DNA from: Sphingopyxis panaciterrulae
Lineage (GTDB): Bacteria > Pseudomonadota > Alphaproteobacteria > Sphingomonadales > Sphingomonadaceae
DNA: 64,000 bases
Assembly: GCF_014199295.1 (NCBI RefSeq)
Contig: NZ_JACIJH010000003.1
Coordinates: forward strand, 310,001 to 374,000
Direction of reading: 5' to 3'
The translations under genes were made by a program, and so were the position numbers. Numbering within the stretch: the first letter of the stretch is position 1; every line of letters starts with the position of its first letter. Under the pieces are notes generated by a model that saw only the letters and a list, made by a program, of their open reading frames with translations, was not told where the DNA came from and did not search any database. Below are positions 1-8,203 of the stretch, in pieces.

Positions 1-642
1 CGCGGTCAGCTCGTCGATCTCGTCCCCTTTGCTCGATCCGCCCGGTGGGGGCAGGCGCCCCTCTTCTGGATCGCGAAAGGCATCGTTGATCCGCTCTATC
101 CGCCAGTGCAGCCGTCCGGCGGCAAGGCGGCCAAGGCCGCCGACAAGCGCCATGAACAGCGCTCCGCCGGCAAGGAACACCAGCATCACCCGGCGCAGCA
201 ACGCACCGCCATCCGCCGGCTCGCGCGCGACGATCAGTTGCAGGTCGGGTCCCAGCCGGGTCGCGCGAGCGAAGGCGGTGGTGCCTTTGCCGATCCGGAT
301 CGTCCCGCTTTCCGAAATATCGGCGTCGAGCTTGGGCCAGGCCGCAATGTCGCCGACGATCCGCGCACCATTGGCATCGGCGAGCAAATAATGGGGCGCT
401 GCGCCATCGACAGGCGTGATCGCAAGACGATCGCGGATGCGCCTCTCCAGCTCCTCGCGCCCGCTAGAGGCGTGGATGTCGGCAAGGCCGGCAAGATCGA
501 CATCGACCGCCTTGCGCGCCGACCCTTCCAGCGTCACGCGGATCGTCTGGTCGGTCAGCACCCACAGCCCTGACACCAGCGCCAGCGACAACAGGATCGC
601 CAGCGCGACAATCCGCGAAAAGATGGACCGGCGCACGGCCAT
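1..642 (-). CDS. Two-component sensor histidine kinase, N-terminal part (runs off the window edge)
   Basis: The reading frame is open from an ATG at 642 to the window edge and gives 214 residues. It has an N-terminal membrane segment (about residues 11-30), an extracytoplasmic sensor region of about 120 residues with no family I recognise, a second membrane segment (about 152-172), and then the start of a HAMP-like linker (LHWRIERINDAF and following). This is the classic layout of a membrane sensor kinase; the DHp and ATPase domains lie outside the window. The start codon follows the stop of the response regulator by one base, so the two are certainly cotranscribed and probably translationally coupled. 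It should phosphorylate the adjacent OmpR-type regulator. The signal sensed cannot be told from sequence; a role in regulating the upstream surface-protein genes is only suggested by position. Confidence 0.82.
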   Translation of the reverse strand, partial: MAVRRSIFSRIVALAILLSLALVSGLWVLTDQTIRVTLEGSARKAVDVDLAGLADIHASSGREELERRIRDRLAITPVDGAAPHYLLADANGARIVGDIAAWPKLDADISESGTIRIGKGTTAFARATRLGPDLQLIVAREPADGGALLRRVMLVFLAGGALFMALVGGLGRLAAGRLHWRIERINDAFRDPEEGRLPPPGGSSKGDEIDELTA

Positions 643-643
643 G

Positions 644-1330
644 TCAGCGCCCGTCGAGCAGGCGGTAGCCCGACCCCCAGATCGTTTCGAGCGCCGGGGT
701 CGCAAAACCCTCCTCCAGCTTGCGGCGCAACCGTCCGACATTGACGTCGACGACATTGGTCTGCGGGTCGAAACACATGTTCCACACGTCGCGCAGCAGC
801 ATCTCGCGCGTCACCACCTCGCCCGCATTTTCCATGAAATAGCGGAACAGTCCGAACTCGCGCGGGCTGAGCGGTAGGTGCCGGTTCTGGCGAAAGGCGG
901 TCCGCGCCTTCACATGGCATTCGAACGCGCCATAGAGGATCACCGCGCTATGCTCGCGGCCCGAGGCGCGGCGGCAGAGCGCGCGGAGCCGCGCCATCAA
1001 CTCTTCGGGTTCGAAAGGCTTGGCGAGATAATCGTCGGCGCCGGCGTCCAGTCCTTCGGCCCGGTCGCTGGTCCGCCCGAGCGCGGAAAGCATCAGCACC
1101 GGCGTCCCGACGCCGCTTTCGCGCAATCGTCTGAGGATCGTCAGCCCGTCGAGGTCGCCCAGCATCCGGTCGAGTATAATGACGTCGAACTGCTCCATGC
1201 CCGCGCGCAGCAAGCCGCCCGAGCCGGTGCGTTCCCACGCCACCACGTCCCCGCGCACGGCCGCGAGTTCCTGAAACTCGCCAGCGGCGCGCTGGTCATC
1301 TTCGACATACAGGATCTTCAGCGTTTCCAT
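644..1330 (-). CDS. OmpR-family two-component response regulator
   Basis: This 228-residue protein starts METLKILYVEDDQ. Residues 4-115 form a receiver domain: the acidic pair in YVEDD, the phospho-acceptor aspartate in VIILDRML, and the conserved lysine in LAKPFEPEEL are all present. A winged-helix Trans_reg_C DNA-binding domain follows (LSPREFGLFRYFMENAG, then VDVNVGRLRRKL and IWGSGYRLL). Length is normal for the OmpR/PhoB class. The frame extends further upstream, but METLK is chosen because the receiver fold begins there. It is followed one base later by its kinase and preceded by 82 bases containing a 10-bp hairpin, so it may share a transcript with the CsgG-like gene. Target genes are unknown. 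Confidence 0.93.
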   Translation of the reverse strand: METLKILYVEDDQRAAGEFQELAAVRGDVVAWERTGSGGLLRAGMEQFDVIILDRMLGDLDGLTILRRLRESGVGTPVLMLSALGRTSDRAEGLDAGADDYLAKPFEPEELMARLRALCRRASGREHSAVILYGAFECHVKARTAFRQNRHLPLSPREFGLFRYFMENAGEVVTREMLLRDVWNMCFDPQTNVVDVNVGRLRRKLEEGFATPALETIWGSGYRLLDGR

Positions 1331-1366
1331 GCTGTTGACGCTGCAATCCCCCCTTAGGAAACGCGA

Positions 1367-1400
1367 CCCCGGCTTCTGTGGCACAGGCCCGAAGCCGGGG
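1367..1400. repeat. Intergenic inverted repeat, 10-bp stem
   Basis: Arms CCCCGGCTTC (1367-1376) and GAAGCCGGGG (1391-1400) pair perfectly around a 14-base loop, between the CsgG-like gene and the response regulator. No T-run follows on either strand, so it is not a typical intrinsic terminator. The arm sequence resembles the longer palindrome at 15801-15875, so it is probably a member of the same REP-like family. It could also moderate readthrough into the two-component genes. Confidence 0.6.
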
Positions 1401-1412
1401 CAAGCCGGACGG

Positions 1413-2291
1413 TCAGCCAAGATCTTCAACCGACACCCAGCCCTTGGTGCCATAACGATCCTGCACCTCGATGAACAGGCCGTTGCGCCCACCCACCGGG
1501 GTCAGCTGCGTTCCCGCACGCAGCGCGCGGACTTCGGCCGCACCGTCGGCCGGCCCGGCGCGCAGCACCGTATCGACGGCGACAACCGTGCCGGCGGCGG
1601 TCGGCGCGGCGGCGAGCGCGGGCTTTGCCTTGGGCAGCGAGGCGAAGACGGCCCCCTGCCCCGACACGCTGTTGAACGCCTTGATAAAGGCCTCGACCAG
1701 CATCTTGCCATCCTTGCTGGCGCCATAGCCCGCGGCCTCGGCGCCCGCGATCCAGGCATTGCTGCCGCCAAAGCTGAGCGTGCTCTTCTTCACCTCGCCC
1801 GATCCGGTGACGATCGTCTGGCCGGTGGCCGGGCTGATCAGCTTGATCCCCGCCGCCACGCGCTTTTTCTTGCCGCCAAGGCCGCCGAATGCGCCGAACA
1901 GCGCGCCGCCGATCGGCACTTTCGACACGATGCTGCTCGCCGCGCCCGAACGGACCAGCCCTTCGACCGCCGCCGATTTGGCCATCTCGATCGACTTGTC
2001 GACCTCTTCGGAATCGCCCGCGACGACGTTCATCAGGAAATCGGCGGGCGCGCCGCTTGCCGCGCTGTGCGGGGTAAAGCAGCCCGAATCGATCGCCAGC
2101 GAATTGATCAGCTCGCGCGGGGAACCCAGCCCATATTCGGACCATCCCTGCGTGTCGCCATCGACGATCGCGATGGTGCCATGGCTGCTGTCGCATTTGG
2201 TGAGCGCAACCGCCTCTTCCTTGGCCATGGCCGGCGCGCTGGCGGCGGCGAGCAAGGCGGCGGTTGTGGTGATGCCGATGAAACTCTTCAT
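1413..2291 (-). CDS. Secreted CsgG-like protein with C-terminal SH3 domain
   Basis: This 292-residue protein has a Sec signal peptide (MKSFIGITTTAALLAAASAPAMA, cleavage after AMA). Residues about 30-210 resemble the CsgG/LpoB-type fold: a stretch reading AAGIKLISPATGQTIVTG followed by a C-terminal helix (DGKMLVEAFIKAFNSV) is typical of that group, which acts in curli export or penicillin-binding-protein activation. The last 60 residues form a bacterial SH3 domain (VLRAGPADGAAEVRALRAG through GTKGWVSVEDLG), usually a peptidoglycan or peptide binder. There is no lipobox cysteine, so it should be a soluble periplasmic protein. It follows the large FecR-domain gene by 99 bases, and the leader RNA could fold over its ribosome site (see 2298-2372). 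The CsgG relationship is a moderate-confidence call from pattern only. Confidence 0.7.
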   Translation of the reverse strand: MKSFIGITTTAALLAAASAPAMAKEEAVALTKCDSSHGTIAIVDGDTQGWSEYGLGSPRELINSLAIDSGCFTPHSAASGAPADFLMNVVAGDSEEVDKSIEMAKSAAVEGLVRSGAASSIVSKVPIGGALFGAFGGLGGKKKRVAAGIKLISPATGQTIVTGSGEVKKSTLSFGGSNAWIAGAEAAGYGASKDGKMLVEAFIKAFNSVSGQGAVFASLPKAKPALAAAPTAAGTVVAVDTVLRAGPADGAAEVRALRAGTQLTPVGGRNGLFIEVQDRYGTKGWVSVEDLG

Positions 2292-2297
2292 AATAGC

Positions 2298-2372
2298 CTC
2301 CCTGATAATGATGCAGGCCCGGACCATGCCGCGCACGGTCCGGGCCAGCCACACACCAAGCCCGTCAGGGAG
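2298..2372 (-). promoter_or_regulatory. Possible Shine-Dalgarno-sequestering RNA structure before the CsgG-like gene
   Basis: On the minus-strand transcript, CTCCCTGA (plus coordinates 2372-2365) can pair with TCAGGGAG (2305-2298). The second element is the ribosome-binding site, six bases before the ATG at 2291. Inside this outer stem lies a perfect 10-bp hairpin, GGCCCGGACC / GGTCCGGGCC (2316-2325 with 2337-2346). The nested arrangement would hide the ribosome site when folded, as in RNA thermometers or translational attenuators. It may instead act as an mRNA end that separates expression of the upstream 5.8-kb gene. Complementarity is seen directly; function is inferred. Confidence 0.45.
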
Positions 2373-2390
2373 ATGACAAAGCCCGTTAGC

Positions 2391-5300
2391 TTAGCGTTCC
2401 GGCGTCGAAAAGCTGATCAGGCCGCCCAGCATCTGTTCGGCGCGCTGGCGCTGGGCGGTCAGGTCGCCGCCGGGAACCGAGGCAAGGGCGGCGCCGGAGT
2501 CGACCGGCTGGGCGATGCCCGTCGCCGGGGACCAGCGGTTCCAGTCGGCGCCCGGAGTTCCCGCCCCGGCAACCGGAGGCGGCGCGACCGGCGGCGCAGG
2601 GACGGCTGCGATGGGGGTCAGCGTCACGGGGGCAGAGGCCGTTCCCTGCGGAATGCGGGCATAAGGGTTGCTGCCGACCGGTGCGGGGCCAAAGGCAGCA
2701 GCGCCGATGATGCGGTCGCCGTTCCGTTGCTGCATCTGATACATCAGCGCCAGTTCCTTGCCCCCGTCGCCGGCGAGGAAGCCTTCCCAGATCGGGCGGC
2801 ATCCGGCGCAGGCGGCGCCATCGACCGTGACGCCCTGGCCATAGGTGCCGATCGCGCGGAACCCGGCGTTCGCGCCGATGCTGAGTTCGCTCGCGGCAAC
2901 ATCGGCAAGCCCGCCCGCCGTCTGCATCGCATAGGTCGATCCGTTCTGCGAAAAGCTCATTTCGATGCCCAGCTTGGGCGTGGTGTCGAACAGCACCGCC
3001 GCCGCGCCCGAGATCAGTTCGCCCGGCGCGCCGATCCCTGCGACCGATGTCGGCCTGGTTCCGCCGGCAAGCTGGTAGTCCACGCGGCCCGTTGTCGGCA
3101 GGTTGGTCGCTGGAGTGCCGACGATGATATGATAGCCCTGATTTTCATCGAAACTGATCGGCGGCACTCCTCCGGCGCGCACGACGTCCAGCGTCCCTTC
3201 GGTCCAGCGCGTCCAGCGGACCGTCCCGCTGTCGGTCAGGCCGATGTCGGCGTTGCGCGCCGTCCCGATCTTGTCCGACAGGCGGAAATTGAAATGCTGG
3301 CGCATCTCGACAATCTCGCCCGCATCGTCGGTGTCATAGGAGACGAAGCCGAAATTCCCGGTGGCGGTGCCGAGGCTCATCGTCTCGCTACGTCCCGATT
3401 CCGATACGAACATGTCGGTCAGGACCGAGGCGCTCGCCGGATTGCCCGATGCGGTAGGCGGCGGCGTTGAACCACCATCGCCGCCCGATTCCCCGTCGCC
3501 GGGGTCGCCCGTGCCGCCGGGCGCGGCGAAGGCGGCCGTACCCTGGATCCTGTTGCTGGAAGCGACGCGGATGTCATAGCTGATCCCCGCATGCGATGCG
3601 CCCGCCCCGGCGAGGAAGCCTTGCAGGAAGGTACCCCGGCTGACGCGCGTGCCGTCCGACATGAAGGTTTCGAGATTCTCCGAAAAGCGGCGCGCGCCCA
3701 GTCCGTCGTCGCGGATCGCCATCGACGGCGCGGCGACGCCGCCAGCGCTGGCGAAGCTGTATGTTTCGCCGTTGAACGCCACATCGGCATCGATTCCGGC
3801 CATCAGCGTCGCGAAATCGACCGCGAAATCGCCCGAGAAGCTGCCGCTGCCCGCCTGCGCATTGGCCTGCGTCGGGCTGGTGAAGCCGACAAGGTCGTAA
3901 TTGATCAGGCCGCTGGTCGGCAGGTCGGTCGCCGGCGTACCCCAGATCGAATGCCAGAACTGGCTGGCAAAGGGCTGGGCGGTAAAGGACTGGCCGTTCG
4001 AGTTGCGATAGCCGACCGACACATTGCCAAGCCGCGACCAGCCGATCACGCCGGCATCGCCGCCCTTTTCGACACTGGTATTGGCATTGGCGGTGTAGCT
4101 GACACTGTCGCGCGAGCTGCGCGCCTCGACCAGCTGGCCATCGGTGACGGTCATCGTCGACGAAGTTGCGCTGCCGCTGCCGCCCGCGCCGGCATAGAGG
4201 AAATAATTGCCCGGAGCGCCCGGCGCCGCAATGCCGTCATTCTGCACCGGGTCGGGTCCCGGTTCCGGATCGGGATCGGTCCCGCCGCCGCCGGGACCTT
4301 CGACCGCGGCAAAGGCGACCGCGCCCTGAATGCGCTTCGCGGTGCGGAAGTTATTATTGTCGACCGTCTGATAGGTCATGCCGATCCGGTCCTCCGACCC
4401 GCCGAAGCCGCCGAAGAACAGGATGGTGCAATCATTGTCGAGACAGGCATCGCCGATACCGGTCATCGTCCCGTTCATGTTGAACACGCTGCCCGTCGCA
4501 AATGTTTGCACCAGTTCGCCATTGGCGCGGCCGGCGGAGGCGAAGTCATAGCGGATGTCGCCGCTATCCTCCGGCATGAGGATCGAACCATCGATTCCAT
4601 AGCCATAGCCCGAGGTGCTGAAGCCGATCGTCAGATTGGCGTCGAACGTGCCTTCGGCCCCGCTGCCCGAGGAGAAGACGGGCTTTGTCGCGGCGAACAC
4701 GTCATATTCGATAGTCCCGCTGGTCGGCAGCGGGTTCGCCAGCGGAGCCGTCACCACCCAGGGGATGCCGCCACCGGTTCCGACACTGGTATCGGAGCCG
4801 CGGAAGCGCGGCGCACCGTCGACATAGCGGCCGACGACCACCGACGCGTCGCCCGCGACATCGACCGCACGGGCATTGTTGATGCCCAGGTCGCCCGCGT
4901 CGGTGAGCACGCCATTGGCGTCGAGCGTCGGCGAACCCGACGCCTGATAGCTGACGCCCGCATTCACCGCGAAAGCGCGCGCGCCGCTCGCCGCGTTGGG
5001 GAAGCCGCCCGCATAAGCCGGGTTGGTGGGCGTGCCGGGGTCGGTGCCATTGCCCGGCAGACCGGCGAACTGATCGGGATTGCCGCCGGTTTCGAGATAG
5101 GCGAGATAGTCGGTCAGGAAGGCGAGCGTTTCGCCCGACAGTTCCGACTGGAGCACGCCCGCCTCGTCGAGCAGCGCGAGATAGGTTTCGACCTGCTCCT
5201 GCGTCAGTGCGCTATATTCCGACGGCAGCCCGCCGCCGAGCAGGAAGGCGTAATAGGTCTGGAGCGCCGCCAGATAGTCGGCATAGGCGGGCAGGCCCGC

Positions 5301-8174
5301 GAACTTCGCCGGATCGCCGCCGGCGGCGATGAAGGCGTAATATTGGCCGAAAAAGGCGTTGAGAGCGCCAAAGCTGGCGAAGCCCCCGGCATTGTCGAGC
5401 GCCGCCAGATAGGCAGCCACCTGTTCCTGCGTCAGCACAGTATAGTCGCCGGGCAGGCCGCCCGCCGCAAGGAAAGCGTAATAGGCGTTCAACGCCGTCA
5501 CATAGTCGGAATAGACCGGCAGCCCCGTGAACCGCGCCGGGTCGCCTCCACCCACTATGAAGGCGTAATATTGCGCGAAGAAGCCGTTGAGGTCGGCGTG
5601 GCTGCCGAAGCCGCCCGCGCCGCTCAGCGCGGCGAGATAGGCCGCGACCTGTTCCTGTGTCAGCGCGGTATAGTCGGCGGGAAGCCCGCCATTCGCCAGA
5701 AACGCATAATAAGCGTTCAGCGCCGCGACATAGTCGGCATAGACAGGCAGGCCAACGAATTGAGCCGGATCGCCGCCTCCGGCGACAAAGGCGTAATATT
5801 GGATGAAGAAGGCGTCGAGGTCGGCATGGCTTGCAAAGCCGCCCGCGCCGTCGAGCGCCGCCAGATAGGCGCGCACCTGCGCCTGCGTCAGCGCCGTATA
5901 GTTCGCCGGCAGACCGCCGTTCGCAAGGAAGGCGTAATAAGCGTTCAGCGCGCTCACATAATCGGCATAGACCGGCAGACCGGTGAAGCCGTTCGGCGTC
6001 CCGCCGCCCGCCAGATAGGCGAAATAGCGCGACAGGAGGTCGGCATTCGCTCCGAGCAGGCTGTCGAGCTGGCCCGAACCCGCGACCGCCGCCAGATAGT
6101 CCTGGAGGGTCGCAAGCTGCTGCGCATCATAATCAGCGGGAAGCCCGCCACCCGCCAGAAAGGCGGCATAGGCGTTGAGCGCGGCGGCGAAGGCCGGAAA
6201 GTCGGGCGGCACGGGCAGGCCCGCAAACTGATCGGGATTGCCCCCACCCGCGACAAAGGCGAAATAACTGCCGTAAAATTCGGACAGATCGGCAAGGAAG
6301 GCGTCGCTCGCGCCTGCACCCTGAAGGGCCGCGATATAGTCGCGGATCGCCTGCTGCGTCAGCGCGCCATAGGCCGACGGCACCCCGCCATTTTCGAGAT
6401 AATCATAATAGGCCGTCAGCGCCGCCGCATAGCCCGCGAAGATATTCGCGTTCAGACCCGCGAAGGCGTCGGCCTGGCCGCCGCCCTGCACGAAGGCGAG
6501 ATAGGCGGCGAAGAAATCGGCGCGTTCGCCAAGGAAGCGGTCGAGCGCCCCCGCTGCCTGAAGCTGGGCGAGATAGGCTTGAAGCAGCGCGACATCGGCC
6601 GCCTGATAGCCCGACGGGAGCTGCCCCGAGGCGAGATAGGCGAAATAGCCGTCGAGCTGCGATGCATATCCCGCAAAGATATTGGCGGGCAGGCCCGCAA
6701 AGGCGTCGGGCGACCCGCCACCGCGCAGGAAGGCAAGATAAGCGCCGTAAAATTGCGCCTGATCCGCTCCCAGCGTCGAAAGCAAGCCGGCGTCCGACAG
6801 CGTTTCCAGATAGGCGCGCAGCGTCGCGGCATCGAGCGCCGCATAATCGCTGGGCCGGCGCCCGCTCGCCAGATGCGTGAAATAGGCGCCCAGCGCATCG
6901 CGATACTGGCCAGTGAAGGCAAGCCCGCCATTGCCGAGATAAGCGAGCAGCAGCGCACGATCCGCCGCCGCAAGCTGCTGGACCAGCCCGCTGTCGGCGA
7001 GGAAGCGGATATAGGAATCGAGCGTCGCCGCGCTGGCGCCGGTAAAGGCGGCAGGATCGCCGCCGCCGCGGACAAAGGCGAAATAGGCTTCGGTCAGGTC
7101 GGTGAAGCCGTCGGCGAACAGGTCGGGGTTGCCGCCACCCCGCAGGAAGGCGAGATAGGCCTGTGCCAGCACCCGGTCCTGCGCGCCCAGATCGGCGAGG
7201 CGGCCGGTGCGGCCCGCATAGGCGAGGAAGGCGTTGATATTGCCGAGGCTCGCGCTCTCGAAGCTCGACGGCGCCGCACCCGAACGGATCAGGTCGAGAT
7301 ATTGGCCGAGGAAGCCCGCATAGGCGGTCAGGAAGTCGGCGCGGCCGTTGCCCGCCGCCAGCCAGCCAATATAGGTACGGATGATATCGGCCTGCGCGCC
7401 CGGAAAGGGCGTGCCGCCAAAGGCGCGCTCCAGCCCGCCGGCGCTCGCGACGAGGCGGGCGAGGTCGCCGCTGGGGAAGGTTTCGATCGCGGGGTTCGCA
7501 ACCGCCGCATCAACGCGCCGCGCCGCCGCCAATATGTCGCTCGACGCCCCGGCGGCCGCCAGCGCGTCACCGAGCGTCACCGGCACGCCATTTTCCGCCG
7601 CCCCGACCGGGCCGCCACTCTGCATGTCGGCGACAAGCATCTCGGCGGGCGCATCGGCGTCGGGGGTCGCCTGCGCGCCGTTCGACACCACTTGTTGGGG
7701 TTGCCGACCCGGTGCGATCGCGAACATCTCGCCCGCGTCGAAGCGGCGCATGTCGCCGCCCCTGCCGACCTGCACCTGTCCCGACAGGACATGGCCGCGT
7801 CCCTTGCCGTCGGTCCCGACGCTGAAGCTCGCCGCCGATGCGCGGCCGGTCACGCGGCCCTCGACGCCATCGGGCATCCGCACCACCGTGGAACCGTCGC
7901 CACCCGCCACCGTAACGCTCCCTGCATAGAGGTCGATCGACCCGTCGGCGTTCAGGCGATAATCGGCGGCGTCGAGGATCGACACGACCGCGCCGCCCTT
8001 CATCCGCACCTGTTTCAGCCCCTTCATCTGGCTGACACGGTCGCCGATCGACACGGTCTTGTCGCCGTTCGACGCGAACAAAAGTTCGCCCGCCCGCGCG
8101 GGCAAGGCGAGCGAAAGGCCGGATACAGTCACCATCAGCGCGGTGCCGAAACGAAGGGTGGAAGTGCGGTTCAT
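2391..8174 (-). CDS. Large exported FecR-domain protein with 76-residue repeats and TbpB-like modules (candidate Slam client)
   Basis: This 1927-residue protein has a signal peptide (MNRTSTLRFGTALMVTVSGL through ALPARA, then GE). Residues about 45-150 are FecR-like: a beta-rich scaffold with VSIGDRVSQMKG, DGSIDLYAGSVTV and a VLSGQVQVGRGGDMRRFDAG stretch. Residues about 281-1043 are tandem aromatic repeats (listed separately). Residues about 1050-1830 contain three related modules, each with an LPTSG.I.YD stretch, a segment like SGSFSGDFAVDFATLMAGI, and an end like RIQGAVAFAA or RIIGAAAFGP. These resemble beta-barrel domains of transferrin-binding protein B and other Slam-exported proteins. 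The last 95 residues are proline-rich. The Slam-like gene ends 29 bases upstream, which fits a translocon/client pair. It has no lipobox, so if exported by Slam it would be a soluble or otherwise anchored client. The ligand is unknown. Confidence 0.75.
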   Translation of the reverse strand: MNRTSTLRFGTALMVTVSGLSLALPARAGELLFASNGDKTVSIGDRVSQMKGLKQVRMKGGAVVSILDAADYRLNADGSIDLYAGSVTVAGGDGSTVVRMPDGVEGRVTGRASAASFSVGTDGKGRGHVLSGQVQVGRGGDMRRFDAGEMFAIAPGRQPQQVVSNGAQATPDADAPAEMLVADMQSGGPVGAAENGVPVTLGDALAAAGASSDILAAARRVDAAVANPAIETFPSGDLARLVASAGGLERAFGGTPFPGAQADIIRTYIGWLAAGNGRADFLTAYAGFLGQYLDLIRSGAAPSSFESASLGNINAFLAYAGRTGRLADLGAQDRVLAQAYLAFLRGGGNPDLFADGFTDLTEAYFAFVRGGGDPAAFTGASAATLDSYIRFLADSGLVQQLAAADRALLLAYLGNGGLAFTGQYRDALGAYFTHLASGRRPSDYAALDAATLRAYLETLSDAGLLSTLGADQAQFYGAYLAFLRGGGSPDAFAGLPANIFAGYASQLDGYFAYLASGQLPSGYQAADVALLQAYLAQLQAAGALDRFLGERADFFAAYLAFVQGGGQADAFAGLNANIFAGYAAALTAYYDYLENGGVPSAYGALTQQAIRDYIAALQGAGASDAFLADLSEFYGSYFAFVAGGGNPDQFAGLPVPPDFPAFAAALNAYAAFLAGGGLPADYDAQQLATLQDYLAAVAGSGQLDSLLGANADLLSRYFAYLAGGGTPNGFTGLPVYADYVSALNAYYAFLANGGLPANYTALTQAQVRAYLAALDGAGGFASHADLDAFFIQYYAFVAGGGDPAQFVGLPVYADYVAALNAYYAFLANGGLPADYTALTQEQVAAYLAALSGAGGFGSHADLNGFFAQYYAFIVGGGDPARFTGLPVYSDYVTALNAYYAFLAAGGLPGDYTVLTQEQVAAYLAALDNAGGFASFGALNAFFGQYYAFIAAGGDPAKFAGLPAYADYLAALQTYYAFLLGGGLPSEYSALTQEQVETYLALLDEAGVLQSELSGETLAFLTDYLAYLETGGNPDQFAGLPGNGTDPGTPTNPAYAGGFPNAASGARAFAVNAGVSYQASGSPTLDANGVLTDAGDLGINNARAVDVAGDASVVVGRYVDGAPRFRGSDTSVGTGGGIPWVVTAPLANPLPTSGTIEYDVFAATKPVFSSGSGAEGTFDANLTIGFSTSGYGYGIDGSILMPEDSGDIRYDFASAGRANGELVQTFATGSVFNMNGTMTGIGDACLDNDCTILFFGGFGGSEDRIGMTYQTVDNNNFRTAKRIQGAVAFAAVEGPGGGGTDPDPEPGPDPVQNDGIAAPGAPGNYFLYAGAGGSGSATSSTMTVTDGQLVEARSSRDSVSYTANANTSVEKGGDAGVIGWSRLGNVSVGYRNSNGQSFTAQPFASQFWHSIWGTPATDLPTSGLINYDLVGFTSPTQANAQAGSGSFSGDFAVDFATLMAGIDADVAFNGETYSFASAGGVAAPSMAIRDDGLGARRFSENLETFMSDGTRVSRGTFLQGFLAGAGASHAGISYDIRVASSNRIQGTAAFAAPGGTGDPGDGESGGDGGSTPPPTASGNPASASVLTDMFVSESGRSETMSLGTATGNFGFVSYDTDDAGEIVEMRQHFNFRLSDKIGTARNADIGLTDSGTVRWTRWTEGTLDVVRAGGVPPISFDENQGYHIIVGTPATNLPTTGRVDYQLAGGTRPTSVAGIGAPGELISGAAAVLFDTTPKLGIEMSFSQNGSTYAMQTAGGLADVAASELSIGANAGFRAIGTYGQGVTVDGAACAGCRPIWEGFLAGDGGKELALMYQMQQRNGDRIIGAAAFGPAPVGSNPYARIPQGTASAPVTLTPIAAVPAPPVAPPPVAGAGTPGADWNRWSPATGIAQPVDSGAALASVPGGDLTAQRQRAEQMLGGLISFSTPER
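5045..7330 (-). repeat. About ten tandem repeats, 228 bp (76 aa) in the best-conserved copies, in the FecR-domain gene
   Basis: A unit of the form LP.Y.DY..ALNAYYAFLANGG, then LP..YTALTQEQVAAYLAAL, then FF.QYYAF..GGGDP..F.G recurs head to tail. The spacing of the AGGCGTAATA codon block (for example 5333 and 5561) is exactly 228 bases. Copies at 5270-6000 are almost identical, while those at 6000-7330 are diverged in sequence and length, so the array has grown recently at its C-terminal side. Each unit predicts two or three short helices rich in Tyr, Phe and Ala. I do not recognise the repeat family. Confidence 0.85.
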
Positions 8175-8203
8175 GGTGTCATGTCTCCCGGAGGTCAGGC
8201 AAA

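Noticed and set aside
1367..1400. Intrinsic terminator after the CsgG-like gene
   Set aside because: There is a good stem but no T-run on either strand, so it was kept only as an inverted repeat.
5045..7330. CRISPR-like array because of regular spacing
   Set aside because: The 228-bp period is in frame, repeats are diverged at codon level, and there are no short identical repeats with unique spacers.
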